Positions 1-10,003 of a stretch of 64,000 nucleotides of DNA are shown piece by piece. Source of the DNA: Nicotiana tabacum (lineage: Eukaryota; Streptophyta; Magnoliopsida; Solanales; Solanaceae); assembly GCF_000715075.1 (NCBI RefSeq), contig NC_134096.1, positions 67,895,026 to 67,959,025 of the forward strand, read 5' to 3'. Each line of letters opens with the position of its first letter. Position 1 is the stretch's first letter. The position numbers and the translations under genes are program-made. A model generated the notes under the pieces. The model did no database searches. It was not told the DNA's origin and was given only the letters and a program-made list of their open reading frames with translations.

Positions 1-1893
1 ACGTATTGGCATGTTAGGTGCAGTGAGCGGCTTGGGAATTTGAAGTTGAGGATCAAGGTTGTAGTTTGGTGTCGACAAGAATGTCACGAGCTCGGACGAG
101 CAGGAAAGAATTCAGATAGTTAGAATCAGCTGGTATTGTCTTTAGCGTCACCTGAGATCGGTGTCCGTGTAAGAGGCTTTGTGTACTGATTTGCGCGGAT
201 TCTTAAATTGCTTTACATCATTAGTGTGGTCGGTGGTATGGACGTGCAGACTTGTTACCTGGTGCGGAAGGTCGTGGGAGCGCATCCCACAGGAAGATTG
301 TATAAGTGTGATGTGTAGTCACTTGATTGATTAAAGATTGAAACCAAGTATGGAGATTTTGGTACTATCGTTAATGTGAGAGTTTAGGCCTGAAAGGCGC
401 TCTATTCAGTTGATTGTGAATTGTGGAAGTTTGTTCCGTATTCGACAACTGTTCTTGTATGTCATGGGAAAAATGTCATTGTGGATTCTTGAGAGGTTAT
501 TTGCCCAAGCATGGTATGATCAGAATCGATTTGAGGTCCGTTGATGGGTCCAGATGTGGATGTGTATTCTACATCAGCATGGTGTGTTCATTCAGCATAA
601 CATTCCCTATGAAAGAGTATTCGGGCGTGGGATGTTAATTTCGTCTCCAGCTATTTCATGTAATACTCTATTGTGCCATGTGGGTCGTGAGACAATTTGA
701 TTATTTGTACAATATGTTGAGGTCCCGCATAACGGTGGTGTTATGTGAGCAGGATGGCTCTCAAGATGCAGATCATATATCGCACCTTAGTTGTGCTTGA
801 GTTTTATAGCGTATGACGCTACCCGTCTCCCCAGGATTTGTATTATGCACTTGGCGTGCTTATGGTTGATATTCGGGCATTTCGTGAGTATAAACGTTAC
901 GGCTCGATATGTGTTTTCTTTAGATTATTATATGTGGATCGGGTGGCACGCCGCCACGGGTATGTTGTTTGGATCGGATGGCACGCCGCCACGGGTATCA
1001 TGGTTGGATCAGGTTGCACGACGCAACGGTATCATGTGTGGATCGGGTTGCACGCCGCAACAATGTGATGTTGAGTACAGTTTCTTGTAGCTACTTTTCT
1101 GTGTTTTTCTTCTCATTTTCTGAGGAAGGTTCATAACATCTTTTCGGTTGTTTAAATTAGTTGCGTAGGTTAAGTGGTTATTTTCAGAGTTCATTTTCCT
1201 TATATATCACATTCGAGTTGTGGCTTGTTGGCACATAGTGGCATCATATGAGACTTTTGGTAGTGTCTGTGGTGGCTTATTGCTTGAGCAACTTATAATG
1301 GGTGAGGCGAGGTTATTGGACCTGGGATCAGTGCAATCAGGTTTATATGAGGCACCTTAAAGAGTAAATACCGATATTCAGTCCAGAATGAGGTGATGGT
1401 TCTCGTCAGGAGGAGAGACTCCATGAATTGTGATTCGGCAAATGGTTATGAGTTTCCATACATCACTTTTGTCATGGTAGTATTGCGAGAGTTGAAATAG
1501 GACTTCTACGCATCGTGAAGTGTATTGTGGGCATCAGATTCGTGGGATTCCGGCCGTTGTTATCATAGAATGTTATTATGGTCATGTGAATTATGCGGTG
1601 CATGGTGTGAATTCAGTAAGATTATACAATCATGTATTGGTACATCGTGTAGTGATTGATACGGTATTCGTATGTTGGAAGCAGACCTGGTAGAGAATTT
1701 CATATGTTGGAATTTGCCCCTAAGGCTTATTTGCCTAAATAAATGGGAGGATCTTCATATTGGATCGAGCCAATGTGCTCAACTGAGTTGTGGTAGCATG
1801 GGTAGATGCACGAGGTGTTAAACAATGATTTTGGACAACTCCAGAGCAGTTCTTAGCACGTTCGAGGATGAACGTATGTTTAAGTAGAGAGAA
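1..1893 (+). mobile_element. Degenerate 3' internal region of a Ty3/gypsy element
   Basis: This stretch has no long reading frame and ends just before a full LTR. The last bases before the LTR (about 1860-1890) read as a decayed polyprotein C-terminus, STFEDERMFK followed by a stop. The chromovirus polyprotein on the minus strand at 19547 ends in the closely similar FEDERLF. The rest (1-1850) is noncoding or too decayed to assign to domains, and short frames at 423-638 and 791-1194 do not resemble proteins I know. It is most simply the 3' internal part of the element whose 3' LTR follows; its 5' half lies outside the window. Confidence 0.6.
932..1068 (+). repeat. About four 34-bp tandem repeats with palindromic core
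   Basis: Four diverged units start near 937, 970, 1004 and 1038. Each has the form GGATCGGGTxGCACGCCGCxAC. The inner part is an imperfect palindrome (GTGGC/GCCAC in two units, GTTGC/GCAAC in the other two), so the units differ by paired changes that keep the palindrome. Confidence 0.75.
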
Positions 1894-2769
1894 TGTAACG
1901 ACCCGACCGGTCGTTTTGAGCTCTAGTGCGTCGTTCGATGGCTTGAGGCCATGATCAGCTTCACTTCAGGTATTATGACTTGTACGCGTGATCGGAATTG
2001 AATTTCAGAAAGTTCGAAGTTTATTTGGAAAGAAAGGTTCTCATTTCGGAAGCTTTAAGTTGGAAGAATTGACTAAAGTGTAATTTTTGAGTAAAAGACC
2101 TCGGAATCGGGATTTGAAGGTTTCAACATATTCGTATGATAATTTTTGGACTTGGGGGTATGCCCGGATCGGGTTTTGGATGACCCGAGAGCGTTTCGAC
2201 ACTTATTGTGGAAGTTGGCATTTTGGAAGAATTCCATAAAGTTGGGTTGAGGTGTATTTCAATGTTATCAATGTCCGTTTGGGATTCCGAGTCAGGGAAT
2301 AACTATGTATGGTGATTCTGGTATTTGGAGCACGTCCGGAAGTGGATTTGGAGATTTATAGGTCATTTCGGGGTCATTTGGCTAAAGTTAGAAGTTTGAA
2401 GGTTTTTGAGAAGTTTAACTTGGAGTTGACTTTTTGATATCAAGGTCGGATTTCGATTCCGGAAGTTGGAGTAGGTCCGTAATGTCGAATGTGACTTGTG
2501 TGCAAAATTTAAGGTCAATCGGACGTGATTTGATAGGTTTCGACATCAAATGTTGAAGTTTGAAGTCCCAAAGCTCATGAAACTTGAATTGGGGTGTGAT
2601 TCGTAATTTTGATGTTGTTTGATGTGATGTGAGGCCTCGAGCAGGTGCGTGTTATGTTATGGGACTAGTTTGTGTGATTGGACGGGGTCGCGGGGGCCTT
2701 GGGTGTATTTCGGGATGGTTTCGGATCATTTCGCGCTGTTTTGGAACTGTTGTGTTGGTGTCTGGTTTC

Positions 2770-3000
2770 CTCCTTCGCGAACGCAAAGGGAGTCCCGTGT
2801 TCGCGAAGAAGGACTTTGAGGCTGCTGAGATTTAGCCTTCGCGAACGCAGACAAGGCAATGCGAACGCGAAGAAGAAGGGGAGGGAGCTGGGCCTAAGGC
2901 TGTTTGGCCTACGCGAATGCAAAGATGGGAATGCGAACGTGAAGGGGCAGGGCAGCTGGCCTTCACGAACGCGATCAGGGGGTCGCGAACGCGAAGAGTG
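2770..3000 (+). repeat. CpG-rich degenerate repeats of cttcgcgaacgc type
   Basis: Variants of TTCGCGAACGCAAAG recur at about 2773, 2802, 2839, 2862, 2911, 2961 and 2983, forming a GC-rich island in an AT-rich LTR. Many copies are imperfect palindromes around TTCGCGAA. Confidence 0.7.
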
Positions 3001-3597
3001 ATTTCTGGGCAGCGAGTTGTTTTAAAACGGAATTTTGGCCATTTTTACTTTATTTTCGCCATGGGAGCCGGTCTTGGAGCGATTTTGGAGCTCCATCTTC
3101 ATCATCTATGTCAAGGTAAGTGATTCTCACGTATTGCAAGTTAAATACTTAGATTATATATGGATTTAGACATGAAAATTTGTAGAAAATTGAGATTTTG
3201 AAGAAAAACCTATAAATTGGTATTTTTGGATTTTGACCACGAAATTGGATATGGAATTTAGAATAAATTATATATTTGACTTCGGGGTGTTATGGGTAAA
3301 GTTTATTTTTGAAAATTTTTGAAATCCGGGCACGTGGGCCCGAGGGTGATTTTATCGACTTTTCGAGCAGAGTTGGGAATTGTTGTAAATTGAATTATAA
3401 TGAGTATTAGAGTATACATTTATGGATTTGCATATTTATTGACTAGTTTTGTAGCGATGGTCATTGGTTTGAGTTGTTGGAAAGGCTTTAGAGCCGGTTA
3501 TGGAACTTCGGAGCGAGGTAAGTCTCCTTTCTAACCTTGTAAGAGAGAATTAACCCCATAGGTGAATCAAATTATTATATGCTTCTATTTGTGGGGG

Positions 3598-3637
3598 CTA
3601 CGTACGCACGGGGTGACGAGAGTCCGTGCGTAGCTAC
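3598..3637 (+). other. Conserved LTR hairpin
   Basis: GCTACGTACGCACGG and CCGTGCGTAGC flank a loop containing GTGACGAGAGT. The arms pair over about 11 bp with a small bulge. The same motif in reverse lies in the LTRs at 28568-28605 (intact) and 17838-17875 (one arm mutated). Confidence 0.6.
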
Positions 3638-4706
3638 TATTATACTTCTGTCCCGGTAGTCTAGGACCCATATCATGTTGTACTTGCGATGTTTGCGCCC
3701 TACTTGTTAATTTAACTGTTTAAAACATTTAGAAACTCGATAAAGGAATAGTAAAAAGGTTAAACTTCATTTACTTGATCGTTAAATGAGAATTTATAAT
3801 TCTTGAAATATTTGCCTCTTAATAAATCTTGAATTGGTTGTTTAATATGTTTTTTCTTTTGTGGAGCGGGCCGAACGCCTCGGTAGCAGATAGATGCATC
3901 TATGATTCACGCCGTTCGACCATCGGCAGTGCACAATTTAAATATTTATGTTGGATCGGGCCATACGACCTCGACATGATTTGCGCATGATTGAATTGGT
4001 TGCTTTGGAATTTATAATAATTGATATTGCTTCATTGGCCTGAGATATAAAATGCTAAATGATGAAAATAAATTTTAAAATTTCCTATTAACAAAAGAAT
4101 TGTTTACTTACTTCATGTTATTGAGTTTGCAACCGTTCTATACAATCCATGTCTAATTATATTATCGATATTTTATTGTTAATCCATAATAAGTGTCGGA
4201 GTCGACCCCTCATCACTACTTCTTCGGGGTTAGAATGGATACTTACTGGGTACGCATTGATTTACATACTCATACCCATTTTTTTATGCAGGTGCATTTA
4301 TGTCTAGTGGCCCTATGGGTGCAGAGGCACGATTATTGCGGGGACTCAGGTGAGCTGCATTCCACGTTACGAGATCGTAGCACGCACAGAGTCTCCATCC
4401 AAGTTATTTTACATTTTCCCTGTCTAGTTTTGTATTCTAAACATATGTCGTATTTTATCATACTTCCTAGTTAATACTCATGCACTTGTGACACCGGGTT
4501 TTGGGGATGCTTTTGGGTTATTCTGTATTAAAGTTGTAAGGATATTGTCATTTACTCTGTAAATTTTATTTCTTACTATTTAATTGAAGAAAAATCATGA
4601 TTTCAAAAATACTAGATGAGCAATGAAGTAAATCATTTAATTGTTGGCTTGCTTGACAGCAGTGTTAGGCGCCATCACGACCCTTAATGGATGTTGGGTC
4701 GTGACA

Positions 4707-5312
4707 CCTCAAAAATCTGAAGCTTCGCCATGTCCTGCCTGATCACCCCTCCGCAATACTTCTTAGGTCGTCCTCTACCCCTTCTCGTGCCCTCCAAAGC
4801 TAGCCGCTCACACCTCCTTACCGGAGCATCTAGGCTTCTCCTTTGTACGTGTCTGAACCATTTGAGCCCTGCTTCCCGTATCTTGTCATCAATGGGAGTC
4901 ACACCCACCTTCTCATGAATATCTTCATTCCTAATCTTATCCATCCTAGCGTGACTGCACATCCACCTCAACATCTTCATTTCTACTACTTTCATCTTCT
5001 GAATATGTGAGTTTTTAATATGCCAACACTCAACCCCATACATCATGGTCGGTCTAACCACCGCTTTGTAAAACTTACCTTTGAGTATCGGTGGCACTCT
5101 CTTATCACACAAGACTCCAGATGCTAACCTCCACTTCATCTACCCCACCCCAATACGGTGTGTGACATCCTCGTCAATCTCCCCTCCCCTCCCCTCTGTA
5201 TAACCGACCCAAGGTACTTGAAACTGCCACTACTTGGTATGACCTGTGATTCAAGCCTCACTTCCACGCCAATATATGAGTTTCAAGCTTCAAGTCCATC
5301 AATGGTGGATTT
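4707..5312 (-). pseudogene. RTE-type LINE, C-terminal reverse transcriptase fragment
   Basis: The minus strand encodes the C-terminal part of an RTE-clade non-LTR retrotransposon protein. Recognisable pieces in order are SFKYLGSVIQ, EDVTHRIGVG, a stop, [30 protein letters not shown] and [17 protein letters not shown] at about 5140 and an earlier TGA near 5288 break the frame. The 5' part (endonuclease and catalytic RT) is absent. The 3' end at [10 protein letters not shown] is cut by the LTR ending at 4706. It is a dead fragment; the family call rests on recalled RTE protein features. Confidence 0.85.
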
Positions 5313-5860
5313 GACTTTTTCAAGAAAAATAAAAAGACAAAAAGGGAAAAGATAAATTATGTCAAAGGACAAAACAAAATAAAGAAAAGAAGAGCCGAGG
5401 AAAATAAAATTTCTTTAAAAAAAAGTTTCTTGGCATACGTTGAAATAAAATTCAGTATTAGCTAATTTACTTTCTACATATGCTATTAAATGTGCGAGCA
5501 TAAACATTGATGTATATCTTTTTAATAATAATAATAATATCCTTTTGTTTTCTCCAAACTCATATATTTTTTATAATATTCTATATTATTTAATAAATAT
5601 TATATTATTTTTTAATTAGTATTATTATGATAAGATAATGAAAAATATTGAAAAAATGTGATGCATTTAAAAGATATAAAAAGGTGCATGAATGAATCTA
5701 TGAGAACATGAGCTTTCATGCTAAACAATGGTAAAGTAAGAATGGGTAGAGCGAGTAAAATAATTGTACCGCATAGGTAAAAAATGTAAAAAAAATAAAC
5801 ATGGATAGATACGGGTAATTGTTTTGTCTTCTATCGGTGTATAGCATAATTTTCCCATAT
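5313..5860. other. AT-rich intergenic DNA upstream of TOM20
   Basis: No protein-coding frame or recognisable repeat is visible here. It holds a short (AAT)n run near 5525-5540 and runs into the TOM20 promoter. Confidence 0.5.
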
Positions 5861-5863
5861 TAA

Positions 5864-5882
5864 AGCCCAGTACTCAAGCCCA
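5864..5882 (-). promoter_or_regulatory. Two site II (TGGGCT) elements of the TOM20 promoter
   Basis: AGCCCA occurs at 5864-5869 and 5877-5882, giving TGGGCT twice on the minus strand, 13 bp apart. Paired site II elements (TGGGCY), thought to bind TCP factors, are common in promoters of plant nuclear genes for mitochondrial proteins. They lie about 175-190 bp upstream of the TOM20 start codon. Confidence 0.55.
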
Positions 5883-6015
5883 CTATATTTTTTCATACCC
5901 CTGACGTGTCCCAAGCTGTGTTGTAGTACAAGTTGACGTAGCATACTGTCTTAGATTTTTAAGTTTCAAGCAAGCAAGGGCCGCCATTAGGAATAGGGAA
6001 AGAGGAATTTTCTAG

Positions 6016-6023
6016 AACCCTAA
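6016..6023 (+). promoter_or_regulatory. telo-box (AACCCTAA) in TOM20 5' leader
   Basis: AACCCTAA lies 33 bp upstream of the TOM20 ATG. The telo-box plus site II combination is typical of growth-linked plant genes, including those for organelle biogenesis. Function here is inferred. Confidence 0.5.
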
Positions 6024-6055
6024 CAAAAATAGTAAGGTCATAAGTAACAGTGGAC

Positions 6056-9000
6056 ATGGATATGCAAAGCGAGTTCGATCGCCTTCTCTTCTTCGAGCAC
6101 GCTCGTAAGACTGCCGAAACCACCTACGCTCAGAATCCACTCGATGCTGATGTGCGTATTTCTCCTTTTTATCTTCTCATTTCAAACTTATAATTTGCTA
6201 CTATAGTTTTAAGGCATATATGTAGAGTTATGTTTATTTGTGTTCCACCAGTTGATTGTTTCTATACTTGTAAGTTATATGCTATATTGCCTGAATAAAC
6301 TGAATCTATTGTTTCTGATATAACAACAAATGCAGAACTTAACGAGATGGGGAGGCGCGTTATTGGAATTATCACAGTTCCAGCCCGTTCCTGAATCAAA
6401 ACAGATGATTTCTGGTATTGCACTACCTACTTGAATCTTTGGCTTTGATTAAACAGTGCTAAAATTTGGATTCTTATGGACTATCTCCTGCCGTCGATAA
6501 GTATATTTGCAGACGAATTTGGGCGGATAATTTTATTTATTTTATTCAAGACAATGTTTTACTTCGAAAAAAATGTTGTTTTTGCTTGCTGTTTATTCAA
6601 ATCAATCTCTATTCCCATGCTTAAAGACAGAGCTGTTTTGGTACTTTGGGTTTTTAAAATTCTCTTTTTTCGTCCGTCTTTTTTGTTGCTTAATCGTCCA
6701 ATCTTTTGTTGTTTAATTCGTGGTGTGAATTAACTCTGTAGAGGCAACCTCAAAGTTGGAGGAGGCATTGGAGGTTAATCCCGAAAAGCATGAAACTCTT
6801 TGGTGTTTGGGGAATGCACATACATCTCATGCGTTTTTAACTCCTGATATGGATGAGGCTAAGATTTACTTTGACAAAGCAACTCAGTGCTTTCAGCAGG
6901 CAGTTGATGCGGTATATATTTCTCAGCAGATATTCCAAGTGTATTTTGTGCTTACTGTTGCAATCACCTTAGCTTTTTGGTCCTCTGAATGCAGGATCCA
7001 GGAAATGACATTTACCGCAAGTCTTTGGAAGTTACCTCTAAGGTGAAGCTCTTGTTTTTTTATGGGGGGCTAACTTTCGATATGTTCTATCCTCTGCATC
7101 CTTATGTTTCGTTTAGGTATTTCAAATGAATGCTTGAGCAACTTAAAAGGCAGTTATTGTAAGACAGCCTTTCAACTTTGGGGTTGAGCCAAATGCAATA
7201 AGTGCAATTATCTTATAAAAGAAGAGTAGGCAATTTCCATCAAGATATATGTTATTCCTCATTGCGTGTGCTCATACAGCTATACATACTATATCTGTGG
7301 CGTTGCTAAGTGAACTGGTTATTGTACTAATTCTGTTCTTGGAGGTCCCTTATAAAGAAATTGTGTTTCTGGAGGTCTTTTTGACTTCCTATTCAGTTCC
7401 CACTTCTTTTACATTGCTAGGAATTCACAAAAGTAGCAACATCTAAGGAAAAATAATACGTAAGACCCTAAAATGAAGAAGGAATTTAGAAAAAGGAGAG
7501 GTGAAATAGAACTGAAGCAAAGATGCACTAAACACCATATAGCAAGTGACAGTATACTTCAGAATTTACCTATCCAACAGAAAAAAAGGAGAATCTCAAA
7601 TCTGCAATTTTTTTTCGCTACATCTGTATTTATTTTATTCTGTTGTTATTCACATAATTATGAGGTGTGAGATTCCTTAGAAGGTTTCGTCGGAGTTTAC
7701 TAGGCTGGCTGGGTATTTCTCTGGTTTCGGTGGTGATGAAGTGGATCCCACGGGTCCGGAAAACATTCAAATTTACTATATTAAAGATTTACTAAGGTTG
7801 CAAAGGAAAAGCTTTTCCCTGCTTTAGGCATCTTAATTTCTTTATACATTTAACATTCAGCATTTACTGTATTAAAGATTTATTAAGCTTTCAGAGGAAT
7901 TTTTTTTTTCCCTCTCCAGGCATCTTAATTTGTAAGCTATACGGGAAGCATTATGGACCTGATTCAAATGGTCTGATGGCACTGAAAGCGCTACTATGAT
8001 ATAGATGCACATTAACATCCTTTTGGTTTTCCATTCAAAAAACATCCTTTTGATCTTCCATTCAGAAAACATCCTTTTGATCTTCCATTCAGAAAACATC
8101 CTTTTAATCTTTTGGCTTTTGTTTGTGGTCTCTGTTGAATCCTCTCTTCCTTATTTCTCCCCCGCTGGTATATTCCCCAAATCATTGGCAGACTGAATTG
8201 GGAAGTGCAAGGTAAAAGCTGGTTGAGGATGTTCCAATGGCAAAGCAATCCTTTGATGGAGATGTTTGCTCTGCATATAAGATTATGTGGGCATATAAAT
8301 GTCGATTTATTGCAATGCGAATGGATTTTAATGTAATGAAGTTCAATATTAACTTTTATCGTCAAAATTATTGCACATACTAATGAGGTACTAAGATGAC
8401 TACATTTTCCTACTTTCTGATTGCTTGGTTTTCGTTGAGCAAATGTTTGCTGGCATGGACCGGTACTTGCTTATAAAAGATGATTCACTTTTCTTCGTTT
8501 GCATGTATCTTCCTAATCCTTGTAGAGAATGGTGGTTTTTGGAGAGTTCTGAATAGATGAAGCTTTGCCTATCTAACAACCAGTTGGTTTCAACATTTTT
8601 TAGTCTGACCCTGTTTCCTGTTATGAAAAAAAAAACCAATACAGTTGGATTCTTTTATCGGGCTAAGAATTTAGAGAAGTGTAACTCTTAATTGAGTTGC
8701 ATTTTGTCTTTGGTAAATAATGTTGGTGTGTGATTCTGTTTATTCAAAGCGAGCAAGCTTATCATAGATGTCCCGACTAGGTGTTGCTGCTTGTGGTAAT
8801 TTTTGATTGTTTTTGTTTATCCTTTTTGCCAAGTTTGTGGTATTTTTACTCGTGAAATGTCTCGTCTTCTGGTTGGGAATCTCAATTATAATTCTTCTAC
8901 GTTATGTTTAGGCTCCAGAGTTGCACATGGAAATCCACAAACAGGGTTCCATGCCACAAGCTATGGGACCAGAACCTTCAACATCGACAAGCACAAAGGT

Positions 9001-9444
9001 ACACCCCCATCTCTTGATAGGAGCAATCTCTTATCCTTAGTTGCATTAATCGTACTGATTAATGCGTCTTGTTTTTCTTCATTTTAAATTTCTTCAAAGT
9101 CATGATTACTTTCCTTTCAGAGCCCTATTTTTCTCTTTCATTTTGTACGCCTTTTAAACATTTTACTTTACCCTCCATGATAATTAATTTGAAACATAAA
9201 AAGTCCTCTAAGATTGGTATTGAAGCTACGACTCTGCTGGTTTCATCAAATTTAGTTTCATTCTATCAAATTGTTGTTGCTTATTCACCATTATGTGTCT
9301 ATTCTTGCATTGCAGAGTTCAAAAAAGAAGAAGAGCAGTGATCTCAAGTATGACATTTTTGGATGGGTAATACTTGCAGTTGGTATTGTTGCATGGGTGG
9401 GATTTGCAAAATCTAATATGCCGCCGCCACCTCCTCCACAATGA
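6056..9444 (+). CDS. TOM20: TOM20 mitochondrial import receptor subunit
   Basis: Six exons, 6056-6151, 6336-6414, 6742-6911, 6995-7042, 8912-8998 and 9316-9444, join in phase at GT-AG junctions to give 202 aa. TOM20 is the outer-membrane receptor of the TOM complex that recognises N-terminal presequences of imported proteins. The plant-type layout is clear. The N-terminus is [20 protein letters not shown], followed by TPR-like helices ([49 protein letters not shown]), then a Lys-rich linker (SSKKKKSSD). A single membrane span (about residues 174-191, [18 protein letters not shown]) precedes a short proline-rich tail ending PPPPPPQ, consistent with the C-terminal tail anchor of plant TOM20. 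ATG 6056 matches the usual family start. The long intron 7043-8911 has no coding match. Expression is probably driven by the upstream site II and telo-box motifs. No defect is visible. Confidence 0.96.
8014..8110 (+). repeat. 27-bp tandem repeat in TOM20 intron 4
   Basis: AACATCCTTTTGATCTTCC-type units start at 8014, 8041, 8068 and 8095, a 27-bp period with about 3.6 copies. The short frames on both strands here come from the repeat and are not genes. Confidence 0.8.
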
Positions 9445-10003
9445 AGCCAGAATACAGCTTTACTGTCCAAGATACATGTTCAGAGTTTTTCATTTAGTTA
9501 CTGAAATTAAGACTTTTGCTAGTGTAATAGATTAAATAAGAGCATTTTTTTTCTCTTGATATATTTCATGGAGTTCTGCTTTGACCTATGGTTTTAATTC
9601 ATTACTATATTTTTATGCAAATTAATCTACTTGTCTTTCTTGGTTATAGTTTTAGCTAGATGTCGTCCCTGTAGTTGCCAACAAATGTCGCTTGACCACA
9701 ATCCCTAGTTGCAAAGGACTTACTAGGAGTAACAAAGAAGGCAAGGGGGAAAAAGGATCAACATTGCTACAATCAATAAAGGTTGACAACCAAAATTTAA
9801 CAATTTCAAGTTTAAAAAAATACAATTAAACTGAAATCACTTGCAACGCTAATATTTGTATTCACTCAACCATGGACAACTTCAACAGCAAAACCGGGCT
9901 ATTGTGCCTTCTTTGTCGCTTGCTCTCCGCTAGAGGTGTTTTATTGATGATTATGCAGTGTCATGCCATGAAAATAGCGAGGGTGTTTTACTTTGAGGAT
10001 AAA
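9445..10003. other. 3' UTRs and spacer between convergent genes
   Basis: TOM20 (+) and the transporter gene (-) end tail to tail 559 bp apart. AATAAG at 9535-9540 may serve as the TOM20 poly(A) signal. AATAAA on the minus strand (9945-9940) lies about 59 nt past the transporter stop codon. No other coding feature is seen. Confidence 0.6.

Larger units (their letters stand above)
1894..4706 (+). mobile_element. 3' LTR (2.8 kb) of Ty3/gypsy element, TGTAACGACCC...GGGTCGTGACA
   Basis: The LTR starts TGTAACGACCCGACCGG directly after the decayed polyprotein end and finishes GGGTCGTGACA. TG/CA ends and a near-palindromic pair of termini (TGTAACGACCC against GGGTCGTGACA) support the limits. Inside are a block matching other LTRs in this window (about 2500-2570), a GC-rich repeat cassette (2770-3000) and a strong hairpin (3598-3637). 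It is inserted into an RTE LINE whose coding sequence resumes at 4707. Frames inside it (2629-3123, 4193-4474) are not genes. Confidence 0.82.

Noticed and set aside
2629..3123. Overlapping frames on both strands
   Set aside because: CpG-rich repeat cassette of an LTR; no domain or splice context.
4730..5355. Plus-strand frames opposite the RTE fragment
   Set aside because: Shadows of the minus-strand LINE coding sequence.
6476..6733. Frame within TOM20 intron 2
   Set aside because: It lies between confirmed exons and has no similarity to known proteins.
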